Source of the DNA: Erinaceus europaeus
Lineage: Eukaryota; Chordata; Mammalia; Eulipotyphla; Erinaceidae
Direction of reading: 5' to 3'
DNA length: 64,000 bases
Assembly: GCF_950295315.1 (NCBI RefSeq)
Contig: NC_080171.1
Location: 35,219,698 to 35,283,697, forward strand
Shown in pieces: positions 32,045-44,206 of this stretch (within the stretch, counting starts at the first letter, position 1; each line of letters begins with the position of its first letter). A program made the position numbers and the translations under genes. The notes beneath the pieces are model-generated. The model was given only the letters and a program-made list of their open reading frames with translations. It was not told where the DNA came from and ran no database searches.

Positions 32045-33730
32045 TTTGTTTTAAATTTTTTATTTAATAAAGGATTAATGAACAAAAACATAAGGTAGGA
32101 GGGGTACAACTCCACACAATTCCCACCACCCAATCTCCATAACCCACCCCCTCCCATTATAGCTTTCCCATTCTCTAGCCCTCTGGGAGCATGGACCCAG
32201 GGTCATTGAGGGTTGCAAAAGGTAGAAGGTCTGGCTTCTGTAATTACTTCCCCGCTGAACATGGGCGTTGACTGGTTGGTCTATACTCCCAGTCTGCCTC
32301 TCTCTTTCCCTAGTAAGGTGTGTCTCTAGGGAAGCTGAGCTCCAGGACACATTGGTGGGGTCTTCAATCCAGGGAAGCCTGGCCAGCATCCTGGTGGCAT
32401 CTGGAACCTGGTGATTGAAAAGAGAGTTAACATACAAAGCCAAACAATTTGTTGAGCAATCATGGATCCCAAGCTTGGAATAGTGGAGAGGAAGTGTTAG
32501 AGAGGTACTCACTGCAAACTCTAGTGTACTTCTGCTTTCAGGTATATATTTTGCAGTAGTTTATGGATACGTGTGAACATAAGCTCTCTCCCACAGAAAC
32601 TGGTGTATATCTAGGTTATGGGACTTTGTTAGAAAGTGAACTACCTGAGATGAAATTAGAGTGTACTATAAAAGGAAAGGTCTCACCCGAGTAATGAAGC
32701 TGAAGGGTTGTCATTCCACACGTGAAGTCTCTGGACACAGTCTGAGGAGAAGCATGTTGAGGTGGCAATCGTTGCGTTGGTTAGGTTGTGATCGGCGGAT
32801 GCAATATTATTTGGTTTGGATTGGGAGATGCATACGGGAAAGTGGGTCCTATCCAAGGGTTCCAGGACTGGGGAAGTAGGGGCTCTATAGTGGAGATGTG
32901 AGGTTCCTGCTGTCTTAGGTTTCAAAAAGACAATTGATAGTTAATGTTATCATCACATTATTTGGTAATTGGGTTAACTTTGAAACGTACTTTTGTTATG
33001 GTTTGCTGTACAGTATCCAGTATCTTGTATATAGCTGTGCTATTGGATGCTTCTAATCTACTTGGTCTAGGCTTTTGAGAGAGTCCGCATATCAAATACA
33101 CAGCCTATATATTAAAAAGATTCAGTTTGTGTTTTGAGAAATGTTGAGACATACAATTGATTTTCCCCCTCTCATATTAATTAACTACTGATTTATAGGT
33201 CTACATTTTGCTAGACATGGACCTTCCATATGATCCAGTAATTCCTCTCCTGGGGTTATACCCCAAGGACTCCATAACACCCAACCAAAAAGAGGTGTGT
33301 ACTCCTATGTTCATAGCAGCACAATTCATAATAGCTAAAACCTGGAAGCAACCCAGGTGCCCAACAACAGATGAGTTGCTGAGAAAGCTGTGGTATATAT
33401 ACACAATGGAATACTATGCAGCTATCAAGAACAATGAACCCACCTTCTCTGACCCATCTTGGACAGAGCTAGAAGGAATTATGTTAAGTGAACTAAGTCA
33501 GAAAGATAAAGATGAGTATGGGATGATCCCACTTATCAACAGAAGTTGACTAGGAAAATCTGAAAGGGAAACTAAAAGCAGGACCTGATCAAATTGTAAG
33601 TAGGGCACCAAAGTAAAAACCCAGCGGTGAGTGGTAGACATGCAGCTTCCTGGGCCAGTGGGGGGTGGGAGTGGGCGGGAGGGATGGGTCACAGTCTTTT
33701 GGTGGTGGGAATGGTGTTTATGTACACTCG
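32045..33730 (-). mobile_element. 5'-inverted (twin-primed) L1, 3' end on minus strand
   Basis: 32045-33205 is the L1 3' UTR on the minus strand (T-rich end and TTTATT at left). At about 33206 the strand switches, and 33208-33730 is the adjacent upstream piece on the plus strand (ORF2 C-terminus '[20 protein letters not shown]' to 'LINRS' stop, then the start of the 3' UTR). The inverted piece ends at '...TGTACACTC' and the other starts at 'CTAGCAAAATG', which are contiguous in the inner L1 (about 24030). So the inversion junction lost essentially nothing. Flanked by the 11-bp CAGTCACTTTC duplication. Confidence 0.93.
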
Positions 33731-33741
33731 CAGTCACTTTC
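33731..33741. repeat. Target-site duplication of twin-primed L1 (right)
   Basis: CAGTCACTTTC; continues into copy A of the unnamed retroposon. Confidence 0.9.
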
Positions 33742-34119
33742 AAAGCCAGCAACAAGCAGCTCCTGACAGCTTTCAACCTGACGCTGTTGACTGGCTACGG
33801 AAGAAGGGCAAACGCTAGAAGAAGAAGAGCCATACATGTTGCTCCCATATGGTGTTGAGAATGGAACATAGAACCTTTCATATGGTACAGTCTGTATCAT
33901 CTTATCTACAGAGTTATTCTCAAAAACATATCACCCATTGGTAACTTTAGTACACATTTCTTCAACGATATTAATCATCATCAATTGTATTTATGTGTTA
34001 GTGACTTTCATAAAGAGGGTGTTAAGGGATACTTTAGAGAAAGAGAATTTAGTGAACGGGAAGTTTAGTAGAAAAATGGCTCACTGATTCTATGAATGTA
34101 TCAAAAAAATACATTTTTA

Positions 34120-34275
34120 GTGGCTGGATAGTTAGGTCCCTGGGTAGGACACACGCCCTGCTATGTGTATGGCTCAGGTGCTGTGACATTAAAGAAAGTT
34201 CCGGGGCTGTGGTGTTTCTCCTTCACTTTCAAACTCTGTCTGTCTCTGTCTTTCTACCTGAGTAAAAAATAGCTC
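34120..34275 (+). mobile_element. Old SINE, plus strand
   Basis: 'AGTGGCTGGATAGTTAGGTCC' head, 'TGTATGGCTCAGGTGC', then 'AAACTCTGTCTGTCTCTGTC' and 'CTACCTGAGTAAAAAAT'. Resembles the old subfamily at 3965. Confidence 0.6.
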
Positions 34276-34448
34276 ACTCATGTATAAGGTTCTGATTCCA
34301 TAAAAATATTTTTAAAGGAGTTCTTGTTGTTGTTGTTTTAATAATGGCTAGTAGGCAAATTGTAAGAGAAATATAATTCTTTCACTGTTCACCTTTATCA
34401 TCAGAGTTACATCTTTGAGAAACAAAAAAATTCTTATAACAATACTGA

Positions 34449-34472
34449 AATATATATATATATATATATATG
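34449..34472. repeat. (AT)n microsatellite
   Basis: TATATATA run visible directly. Confidence 0.85.
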
Positions 34473-34702
34473 CAATTTCTCTCTATCTTATCAAATAAAT
34501 AAACATATAGTGTAAAACTTTTTTTTTAAGTATTTGTTCTTTATCTATCCTTGGTGAGATGATTGGTCACCAAAGATTAAGCCTTGACAATTTCCTTCAA
34601 AGCGTTCTTTCTTTTTTTTTTTTTTTTGGGGGGGGGTGTTTATTGGTTTATGGATCATCCTTTGGAGTTCTCATGTTTTTTTAATCCCTTTCTGTAATTT
34701 TT

Positions 34703-34908
34703 AAATATTTATTTATTCCCTTTTGTCTCCCTTGTTATTTTATTGTTGTAGTTATTATTGTTGTTGTTCTTGATGTTGTTCTTGGGTAGGACAGAGAAAT
34801 GGATAGAGGAGGATGAGATAGAGAGAGGGAGAGAAAGATAGATACCTGCAGACCTGCTTTACCGCTTGTAAAGTGACTCCCCTGCAGGTGGAGAGCCAGG
34901 GGCTTGAA
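34703..34908 (-). mobile_element. 5'-truncated SINE, minus strand, 17-bp target duplication
   Basis: Flanked by CCCTTTCTGTAATTTTT at 34686-34702 and 34909-34925. Reading from the right: GCCCCTGGCTC, 'CACCTGCAGGGGAGTCACTTT', 'AGCAGGTCTGCAGGTATC', then the body and an AATAAATA tail. It is cut just after the B-box position, so it lacks the promoter head. The long duplication shows L1-type integration. Confidence 0.92.
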
Positions 34909-35318
34909 CCCTTTCTGTAATTTTTGTTAAAGTTTTCATATTGCTAGTTGTATTACTTGAAAAATCACTGTTTTCATTTATGGTTTCAGCACCATCTAGA
35001 CTCAAACTGGGAAGTTCTGGCTTATAAGATATTTATATATATATTTGTAATCCGTGGCTACCAAATATATGTTGCTGTGATATTGTTCATATATTTCTAA
35101 TTTTGAACCAAATATATTTCATGACATGTCCTTTCCTGGATACACTTTCATTTTTTCCCTGGTTTTTACATCTGAGTTCTAACTCTGCTATAATTTGGAC
35201 AGATGTATATCTGAGGTTAGCTAGATGTTTCACAAAAGCCAAAATTTTCAGCTAAGGTTGAAATTCTTTAAGACTGCTTGTGAATCAGTACATATGTTCA
35301 TATGTTTGTGGGCAGCTG

Positions 35319-35361
<43 letters not shown>
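35319..35361. repeat. (GT)n microsatellite
   Basis: About 20 GT units. Confidence 0.95.
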
Positions 35362-35362
<1 letters not shown>

Positions 35363-36885
35363 ATGTGGTGTATGTGGCCAAATTTAAAGCACTTTTATCA
35401 TGCTGGTGTATTCTACCATATGGGTAGATGGTTTCTAGCCAAAACATTTAATTAACAGTGAATCAAGATGACCCTGAATTTGCTTTGCCACATGTAAGTG
35501 TTGAACACTGGTGACAAAGTGAAGACAAGTCTACTGCATGCTAGACCAGGTCTCTGCTCCTACCCATATGGTCATGATAACACCCAGTCTTATTTTTACT
35601 ATCTTCTCTCACTTCCTCTTATTGCACTCCATATGGAAACATGCAGAAGATCCAGGGTACAAATAGATATACATCCAGGGGAGCAAATAACACTGTTTTT
35701 TTTGGCAATACTTGCTTTTTACAGAATTAACCAGAGCCAACATACCAGGAATTGGAAAACACAGAAACATGAAAACCCTAAGCTTACTTTCATAAGTGTG
35801 TTATATGGATATTTTTTATTAATGGTCTTTGAAGTCCTGTATCTATTAGCATGAAGAATTTCAATTTGTTGTAAAATAATATAAGAGGAATGGAAAGGTG
35901 ACCGTGTTGCAAGCCTAGATACAATTGCTTATTTTTTGACATTGTTTTATATTTGGTAGCATAATCAAAATCATGAAAAATTTAAAAAATGCAGAGGTTA
36001 TGGAGCCTCAAAAAGAACAAAACATTCATTGTGATCAGATCATCTCATGAAAGAAATCCCTAAAGTAATATAAGAATGCAAACCACCACAGGTTACATTT
36101 AGTAGTACTCCCCCCAAAAGAAGAAAGCACTTATGACAGCTACTACCAAAGGCAGAACATATCTTAGTAATGAATCCTATAGTATTTCCATGAAGAAAAA
36201 GAACCAAAAAGAATAACTGTTGTCAATGCCAATAAAGAAACAAAAAAAGGTAAAAAAAAAAAAGAAATGTCTCCTTAAATTAGCAGCAGCATCTCTTTTA
36301 GAATACAAGATTAACAGAATTTCCAGTCATATCTACACTGTCTGTTATGCTTCATCTTTTGTTAAATGATTGCCTCCCTTAGTTCAGAATCTAATATTAT
36401 CGTGATCAAAGAGAATTTACTGGATCTGTAACATTCCTCTATCTGCATTTGGTTGTCAAATATACCCTTAATTGTCATGTCAGGAAAATATGGCATGTTT
36501 CAGTCTTTGAAAGAATAATACACCAGAAGGTCTTACACCAATTCCATAAGCAGAAACTTCATTGTCCTGCTGTTACCATAAACTAAATAAAATAATTAGA
36601 AGAACCAATTGTTTTGAATTGAAACATTCAGAATCATGTTTGCCTGCTTTGATTTTCATTGAAATGAACTGTACATTGGTTCTGGGGAAGCCTTCTCTCA
36701 GCAATGATAGTTTCTTTCTTTATTTCTGAGTTGTTTGGTATTTGCAACAAACAGTTTAAAAATAGATTTCATAAAAATATTCTTGTGGTTAAACAAATAT
36801 TAATTACATGAAGGCACACTCACAGGATTTGAAAAAAGGCACATTTTTAAAGGCAGTGATCTGAAATATAGGTGTCCTTCATTCA
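35362..36885. other. Unique AT-rich DNA, no gene seen
   Basis: 1.5 kb without coding signal or a repeat I can name. The open stretch at 35498-35854 (118 codons) has no family signature and I regard it as chance. Confidence 0.45.
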
Positions 36886-36992
36886 CCCCCATTCATTGAT
36901 GGGTGCAGGCCTTTCTGGGTTCCCTGCCTCCCCCTGGCCACAAGAGAAGAGGGTCAGAGCGGCTCCCCAGGGAATCCCGGGGTAACTCTATG

Positions 36993-37430
36993 TGTCGGGG
37001 GCTATGTACATGGAGAGAATCTCAGACTCATTCAACTCTGGGAGTGGCCTCAGAAAGGTGGGCAACCCATTTATTGAAAGAAAAGGCTGGAAGATATACC
37101 CCTAACTCAGGGGGAAGGTTGAGGTAACCATTAACCCAAACACAGAGCAACAGAATTCATAGTCAACATTTTGACCAACAGACTGTTTGATCATAAGTAA
37201 AGGTTACAACACAAGGTTTGGTCACAAGTTTTGCAGTATACATTTTTCCGGAGGTAGATTGCAGGCACTTTAGGGCAGCACGGGGGGAAAGGGAGGCAGC
37301 TGAGCAATCAGGGTGTTTGCTGGTGGTTTTAAGGTTAACTGCACACAGTAATCCATGGCTTTTAATTAAAGAAGAAAGGAGGGGGAGGTGGCATGTGTAG
37401 AAAGGTGCCCATGTCCGGGGTCCAACCATA
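36993..37430 (-). repeat. LTR-like island, probable minus orientation
   Basis: A GC-richer island in AT-rich DNA (surrounding 36890-37620 included). On the minus strand it reads AATAAATGGG (about 37068-37077) and ends 'AGCCCCCGACA', a typical LTR-type CA end; a TGG start near 37428 is possible. The two ends are not inverted repeats of each other and no target duplication was found. It could be a solo LTR or an internal retroviral remnant. Confidence 0.4.
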
Positions 37431-37639
37431 ATAAATTCCTGAGATGGGGTGGGAGGACCTACCCTTGTCTAGACCAGAAGAGAGAGTTGGGGGTCAACCC
37501 GCTTGGACCTCATGGAAACAATGACCTGGACTTTCCGGGACAGTGGGCCCCACTCTCCAACAGAAGGGGACTGGTGTTTTCCATGGGATCTACCATCCGA
37601 ATAAATTTCACAGTAGGAACTCAGTTATATGATGCAAAC

Positions 37640-38155
37640 TAGGATGTAGATAAAAAATTATCTTAGTGTTCCCAGCATATCCCAAATCAGAAAGAGTTTA
37701 AGTTGTAGTAAAAGAGTTCCATGATTTATCTTCAGAGGCAAGCATTTTGTTAACTGAACACAAGTTCTAACCAGATGTTAATTGAACATAAAATTACGCA
37801 CCTTGGCTAGTACTATGGCAGATTGTAAATCCACTGCCTAGATGCTAGATTGACCTCTGTGTCCTATGTTGCACCAAGCATGATATGAGTGCCCCATAAG
37901 TACCAAGTAAATGCAACTGGGAAATATTTGGAGTTCAACAATTATGTCTGGAAAGACTACACTGAGTCCTATTCTGAATAATATTTTATTGTATGGTATC
38001 ATCACAGCAAACTTCCCTTTGGAAATTGGATTTAAGGTGCATTAATGTATTTAAGACACATTAAATACATCTAGTCCTTGTTCCAGTACTAGAAATTGGA
38101 TGATATGTCTCCTATTTTATAGATAAACTGAGACTCAGCAAGTTTTTCAAAAACA
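37640..38155. other. Unique DNA, no gene seen
   Basis: No coding signal or named repeat. Confidence 0.4.
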
Positions 38156-38159
38156 GGGA

Positions 38160-38372
38160 GGGGCAAGCTGGTGGACACTAGTAAAGTGCACACATTACAG
38201 TGTTCAAGGAGCCGAGTTGAAGCTCATTGTCTTCATCTGCAGGGGGAGAGGGGCACCACAAGTATGAAGCAGAACCGCAGGTATCTCTCTTTTATACTCT
38301 CTATAGCCCCCTTCTCTCTCAATTTCTCTTTGTTTTTATCAATAAAGAAATAGAAAAACTTGGCAAAAAAAA
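38160..38372 (+). mobile_element. SINE, plus strand
   Basis: 'GGGCAAGCTGGTGGACACTAG', 'GCACACATTACAGTG', 'GAAGCAGAACCGCAGGTATC', a CT-rich body and 'ATCAATAAAGAAATAG' before an A-rich end. Moderately diverged. Confidence 0.8.
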
Positions 38373-39065
38373 GGTAGCAGAGATTTCTGTGAATGATACT
38401 CTTGGTTCAGAAATTTCCCAGGGTGTGAGTGGAGAGATAGCACCCCACTAACACACAAAGCTTACTTATGAGAAGTTCTAGGCTTGCTGCCCCTCATCAC
38501 TAACTAGTAGAGCACAGCAGTGCACTAGTCAAACCAGAAACATTTGCTGGGGAGACACTAACTATAGTATTATATATTTCCCTATAACTTATTTTGATAA
38601 CAAATTCATATATACTTTATTATAATTGGGCTAATATTAACCAACTAATAACTATATTATTGCTGTTGTATTTATCTGAATGCTGGAACACTGTTTGCAC
38701 CTAACATTTATAAGATGCGACACTGACCTTTTGGAAAATCAAAGGAAGTGATAGAAATCTAGTCCTTAACTGAATTCATTATATAACCAATAACCTCTGA
38801 CTTTATAGTATATCTGTTTTGACTAGTATTCTGATTGTGCATTATCACTCTTCCTGAATGCAATGCTTAGTATTTTTTTTATTGGAGTAATGGCTTTTTT
38901 TAAAAAATAGAACTTACATGCTCTTCATTTGCTTTCTTATTCATGTTACAAAAATACATTAATCAATAACAAATCTAGGATACAGTGCACTTGTGAATGG
39001 ACAGAGAAGTATAACCTGAAACAGAAGTCATGAGAAGGATAAGGGAACTATCATAATGGTAATGC
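38373..39065. other. Unique AT-rich DNA
   Basis: No coding signal or named repeat. Confidence 0.4.
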
Positions 39066-39069
39066 AGAA

Positions 39070-39775
39070 GAGTTTCATACTCTACAGGGATGCAGACGTT
39101 ACATAGGCTCCTGTGCTGAATATTGGCCCCAGATCAAAACAGTGGTATTTACAGTTAACAATATTTATATACTTTCCCCATATTTTGGAGCTACTGTTTT
39201 CCCTGATCCAGTTTTCTAGTCTTTTTTCTAACTCTGACATCTTTGTGTCAGTCAGGCAAAAACTAGTAAAGTCATGGGCCCCTTATAATATACCTAAAAT
39301 AGACCTACTAGATTTTTACAAAACAGAGACCCTAAGTCTTCATCTGCAATATTTTTGCCTTTAGGTTCATAATTAGTCCATAATTTTCTGCATTTTATCT
39401 TAACTATTTTTCACCCAGCAGATTCCAGATGATACCATGATGCTAGCCTGACTTCCATGTGCAGAGAACCCCACCAATGTGTCCTAGAGCCCTGCCTCCC
39501 CATATCCCTTTCCCACTAGGGAAAGACAGGCTGGGAGTATGGGTCAATCTGTTAATACCCATGTTCAGTGGGGAAGCAATTACAGAAGTCAGACCTTCCA
39601 CCTTCTGCACCGCATAATGATCCTGGGTCCATACTCCCAGAGGGAAAAAGAATAGAAAAGCTATCAAGGGAGGGTACTGGATATAGAGTTCTGGTGGTAG
39701 GAATCATGTGGAATTATAGCCCTCTTATCCTATTGTCTTATCAATATTTCCATTTTATGAATAAAAAATTAAAAA
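39070..39775 (+). mobile_element. Old L1 3' end, plus strand, long-3'UTR lineage
   Basis: Starts inside the segment shared with 1-955 and 56690-57100 ('CTGTGCTGAATATTGGCCCC', 'TCCCTGATCCAGTTTTCTAG'). It then has the common L1 3' end ('CAATGTGTCCTAGAGCC', 'TTCAGTGGGGAAGCAATTAC') and AATAAA at about 39761 with an A-rich tail. 5'-truncated. Confidence 0.82.
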
Positions 39776-39779
39776 AATA

Positions 39780-41125
39780 AGAAAGTAATTAAGAAATTCA
39801 TGAGAAGAATCCAAAAATTATCTAGTACACAAGTGCAATCATTACAAAAGAAGAAGCAACCTAAAAAACCAGCCAAATAACTGTTCTATGAACCACGTCC
39901 ACCTAAGTCCTCATGTTAACTCAGCAGTTATTTCTTCTAACATGTGCTCATATTTTTCCCTGACATTATCATACTTCAGGGAATTTAAAAAATTGAAGAT
40001 TTCTCTGGGACATAGGTTTTCATATTTTATTTATTAACAGGAACTAAATTGATGATACATATATGTAGGGTTTGATGACAATGTCATTCTTGAAATGGTA
40101 GTTATGAAATAAGACACTGGTGGGTGTAATGGGTTTCAGATAATATAAATTACACAAAATCATAAATCAAGTTAGCCATTGTTTATATTTTGATTGTTGA
40201 GCATTCACAAGATAGTGAGTTAAACACTGTAAATAGTGCAAAACAAAGTCAGTGTGGACCTTTTTCCCACTGAGCATGGAGGAACTGACAATAAACAGGT
40301 ACATGAAATAATACAGGACTGAATATTGATACATGCAACAGAAGACACAGGCAGGAATGCTGAAGCATTATGTATGAGAAGATGTAAGCTGGGATAAAAT
40401 ATGGAAACCAATCTATTTGATACAGTAGGAACTCCTATTTACAGAAAGTATAATACAAAAGTAAGCAAATTGACTTATTTAAAGATTCTATACAACAACT
40501 CATGCACAGGATTGTGAGCCAGAGTTACAGTGAATATAAGATTTGATAGAGAAAAACTAGTTATCAGTGAGTTTAACAAACAGATAATTCATTATGTTAG
40601 CAATTAAATAAAGCAAAAATACAGTTCATAGTTACATAACAAAATGATGTGACATTGACCTTTTGGCGCAATAGGAATCTAATATTTAATGGAATGCATT
40701 ATACTCACTATATAACCTAAAAGGTCCACCTCTGTAGGAAACCTGATTCATCATATATTCTGGCTGTATGTATCATCATTCATAGTAAATTAAAATGTTT
40801 AATTTGAATATTGTTTATGCCACAAAAACAATACTAATTTAGAAGTATTCTTTGTTAAATGATTTTATTCAATAAATCTCTCTGGAAATGATATTTCATT
40901 GGCATCTTTGTGTCTGTCTGAAGTAAGTTCTGTCTTCAGACTCACAGAGACATCATTTTTAACAACACAATCCACATTATATAGAAATGCTTTGTGTCTA
41001 CTGGCTTAATTGCTCCTCAAAGGGAGATAGACAAATGTGATTTTCCAATAATCTTTAAGGACCTTTGTCAATAGGTTTAGTTTCTGCTTTTTGTGATTTT
41101 TTTCCCTCAGAGAACAATAAATGTA
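39780..41125. other. Unique AT-rich DNA, no gene seen
   Basis: 1.3 kb with no coding signal or repeat I can name. Confidence 0.45.
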
Positions 41126-41127
41126 GG

Positions 41128-41390
41128 ATCAGGCAACGGTGCACTGAGTAGAACACACACAAAACCATGAAGAGGACCTGGGTTCAAGCTTCCTGGTCCT
41201 CACTTGCCAGGGAGAAACTTCATGAGTAGTGGAATGGTGCTGCGGGTGTCTCCCTTTCTCTATAATCCCACTTTTTCTCCCTCTCTTTCTCTCTGCCTCT
41301 GTATCCAGAAATGCATAAAGAAAAGACCAGTGAGAACAGTGGAATAATTGTGTAGGCACTGAACTCTGGTGATAACCTGGTGGGAGAGAG
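41128..41390 (+). mobile_element. SINE, long form, plus strand
   Basis: 'GGATCAGGCAACGGTGCACTG', 'CTGGGTTCAAGCTTCCTGG', 'GGTGCTGCGGGTGTCTCCC', a CT-rich body, then the 3' unit 'ACAGTGGAATAATTGTGTAGG' and 'ACTCTGGTGATAACCTGG'. Confidence 0.82.
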
Positions 41391-42174
41391 AAAGAATAGA
41401 CTACTACTGATACAGAGCCTCAATGTGTCAAATAGAATCACACCAACCTGAAAAGCTTTTATTCCTCTCCTAATAAAATCTTGCTAGTAATTAGCACAAT
41501 GTCTTTTTTTTTTTTTTTTTTTTTTTGCAATTCCAGTGATCTCTTTGGAAGGAACAAAATCTTGAACAATATTTCTTTTTCTGCCTTGTTGAACAGCTGG
41601 GTGCTGAGCCTAGTATGACCAGGGATTTTTTTTTTCTCTAAACTGAGACCTAGAGGCAAATACATAAGTGTTTTCAGAAAACTCATACTAATAATTCTAG
41701 AAAACTACTCATTTCATTCTTCAGAAGGAACAGAAATTAAAAAAAAAATTCACTGAGGGATTCACATAAATTAAATGATGACCTTAAATCAAACTATCAT
41801 GCAGTAGTCAAACACCATGTTTCTTGCTTTAAGTCTTTTACTTAATATTATTTTTTCCAAGAAAGAATTTATAAACTTTGTAGAAACAGAAGTTGTCCTG
41901 GATTGTTTTTCTTTCTCAGATAGAAGGTTTTATTCACCCAAGAGACTGCATTTTGCTTTCTACATGGAATATGCAATGCACAGTTTCACGTACATACTTA
42001 CCCTCACAAACATCCATATCATACACATTAAGGTCTAAAGTTGCATACAACTGTTTTATCTTGTTTATATTTGTCTGGAAAATGGTAAAACCACAACAGA
42101 TATAGTAAATTTTCTCCCCTGAAAATTATTTGTTTTCTCACTTCTGAGGTGATAAAGTATAATAAGGACAGGAG

Positions 42175-42465
42175 GTGAGGAGATGGAAGAGGTAGTGACA
42201 AGCCAAATTGACACACTCGTGTTACCTAGTGCAAGGACCAAGGTTCAAAACCCTGATCTCCTGCAGGGAGGAAGCTTCACGAATGATGAAGCAGGTCTGC
42301 AGGTGTCTTTCTTTCTCTCTCCCTCCCTATATCCCCCTGCCTTCTCAATTTGTTTATGTCCTATAAAATACAAGAAAAGAATAAAAGGAAATGATGGCCA
42401 TCAGGAACAGTGTATTCATTGTGTAGGCAATGGGTCTCAGCAATAACTCTGATGGAAATATATAA
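42175..42465 (+). mobile_element. SINE, long form, plus strand
   Basis: 'AGGTTCAAAACCCTGATC', 'GAAGCAGGTCTGCAGGTGTC', a CT-rich body, then 'GAACAGTGTATTCATTGTGTAG' in part and 'CAGCAATAACTCTGATGG'. A (GA)n run at 42468-42510 has grown at its 3' end. Confidence 0.82.
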
Positions 42466-42478
42466 AGAAAGAGAGAAA

Positions 42479-42510
<32 letters not shown>

Positions 42511-43059
42511 CCAGGTTTCAGTGTCAATAGGGTCCAGCTCAACTCAGATGATTTTTCTCTAGACCCTAATGAGCAATAATAGCTTTGTTCCTTTCTGAAG
42601 ACTTTCCAGGACCAATCTGGTACTCAAGAGATAATGCAGTACACATAGGACTGAGCTTCAGCATACAGTCACTTATACTTTTGCAAGGTCTACACACAGT
42701 GAACCCTTCTGGGAAGTCTTTGCAGCAGCTCAGCTCTGCATGTAACTCAGAAGTTCCCTGGATCGACTTCCAGTATTGTCGTTGACATGGATGTTCCATG
42801 CCTGAAAATGTAAGATTTCCTGCATTTCTTTCCTAGGGTTCTTTCTCCTGAAACATGTTTCCTTGCTGTCAGTGGGGATAATCCTGACATTCATTTTACC
42901 CAGATTTTCAGAGGGCCATCTCATTACCACTAATAAAGCAGCCTTATGCCTATTTAGAACATCATGAGGAGTAGCTGATTAATTCTCTCTTTCATGACTT
43001 GCATTCATATCCTGTTTAACTCCTGCATTTTTTTTTTGTCTCCATAGTTTCAACTCTCT

Positions 43060-43232
43060 GGGCTGACTTTTTCAGACTGAAAGAGAGGCAAAATTAGAGA
43101 AACAGACAGGAAGGTACCACAACACCTAATTTCCTCAAATGCAGTGAGTGCTGGACTTGAACCTGGCTGGAGTTCATGGCAAATCAGCAACGTAAGCAAA
43201 TCCTCCAGGTGAACTATTTAGCCAGCCCTGTC
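43060..43232 (-). mobile_element. Old SINE, minus strand
   Basis: 'GAAACAGACAGGAAGG', 'GTGCTGGACTTGAACCTGG' (inverted B-box region) and 'CCAGGTGAACTATTTAGCC'. Old and diverged. Confidence 0.55.
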
Positions 43233-43712
43233 CTATTCCTTTAATATGCTTTTTGATTCTGGTTCCAGAATAAGTTCCCTATGCCCAGATGTTTGTCAGT
43301 TTTTAATTTTTTTCTGAAAGGGAAGGTTATAACAAAGTTTCCTCAAGTTTTCCCTCTCTGAAAGTACCAGAAGGCAGTTGTATGACACTCAGGGGAATTG
43401 TGGTGCCAAAGTTGGACAGGAATGGTGAAGCTCAAGTGAATTCAAGACTATCTGGAAAACTCCCTTTAGCTATCTCAGGAATTACAGGAAGTAAAACCAG
43501 AATGGCATGTGCCCTCTGTATCTTGGGTGGTCAGAGCATTTCTGAGTGAAAGTACTTTATTATGTCAGAATGAAAGGGCATGAGAACTGATTCCCCACTT
43601 TGGACTATAAATTTCAGCAGGCAGGACATAGAAAGTTTCCAATAATTATGCTTTGAATCAGTGGATAAATATGACTGCCTTAGCAGCTAAAGGCATATAA
43701 AGAATGAGGAAA

Positions 43713-43919
43713 GGGCAGTGGCACACCTAGTTGAGTGCACATGTTGAAATGCACAAGGACCCGGGTTCAAGCCACCGGTCACCACCTGCATGGAGAAAGC
43801 TTTGCTTTGGTGAAGCAGAGCTGCAGGTGTCTCTCTGTCTCTCACCTTCTCTATTTCTCCCTTCTCTCTAGAGTTGTGGCTGTCTATCCAATAAATAAAT
43901 ACAGATTAAAGAATTAAAA
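43713..43919 (+). mobile_element. SINE, plus strand, with 10-bp target duplication
   Basis: AATGAGGAAA at 43703-43712 and again at 43920-43929. Head 'GGGCAGTGGCACACCTAGTTG', 'GACCCGGGTTCAAGCC' (B-box), 'CACCACCTGCATGG', 'GCAGAGCTGCAGGTGTC', a CT-rich body and 'ATCCAATAAATAAATAC'. A good reference copy of the short form. Confidence 0.9.
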
Positions 43920-44035
43920 AATGAGGAAATAGAAATCTCATATGTGAATGTATACATATATGAGAATATATGCATTAATTATATATGCATTTTTGCAAAC
44001 ACATGAATAGGGTAGACTTTAGCTACCATATCTTT

Positions 44036-44206
44036 CTTATTATTTTTTAGTCTTTATTATGATAAAGATAGAGAGAAAAAAGGTGAGAGGAACAGAGACA
44101 CCTGCATCACTGCTTCCCTGCAAGTGGGGACCAAGGGCTCAAATCCAGGTCCTTGCACATAGTAACATGTGTGCTTTACTGGTTTCACCCTACTGCTCAG
44201 CCCCTC
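44036..44206 (-). mobile_element. SINE, minus strand
   Basis: Inverted layout: 'TAGTCTTTATTATGATAAAG', a GAGAG-type body, 'ACACCTGCATCACTGCTTCC', 'CAAATCCAGGTCCTTGCAC' and 'TGTGTGCTTTACTGG'. Confidence 0.8.

Larger units (their letters stand above)
31926..33830 (+). mobile_element. Unnamed short retroposon, copy A (split by L1 at 32045-33730)
   Basis: Pieces 31926-32044 and 33742-about 33830 join across the L1 into about 200 bp that matches, in reverse complement, the segment 57575-57768. It starts 'GGGATGCATTGGAT' and contains 'GTGAGTACCCATTCATTG', 'CTGACGATCCTTCCTAGCC', 'AATCCACATGGATCCCAGTC' and 'CTGTTGACTGGCTACGGAAG', ending 'CAAACGCTAGAAGAAGAAG'. No coding potential and no tRNA-type A/B boxes that I can see. 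Family not recognised. Confidence 0.8.
31862..33895 (-). mobile_element. Old SINE, minus strand, split by a retroposon and an L1
   Basis: The left part (31862-31925: 'AGAGAGAGGGAGAGACACTAA', 'ATCTATGGAGCTCTCC') and right part (about 33838-33895: 'TTGCTCCCATATGGTG', 'GAACCTTTCATATGG') look like one old inverted SINE separated by the two later insertions. Diverged; limits approximate. Confidence 0.5.

Noticed and set aside
35498..35854. 118-codon plus-strand open frame in unique DNA
   Set aside because: No domain, no splice-site pattern and no conservation evidence available; length is within chance for AT-rich DNA.
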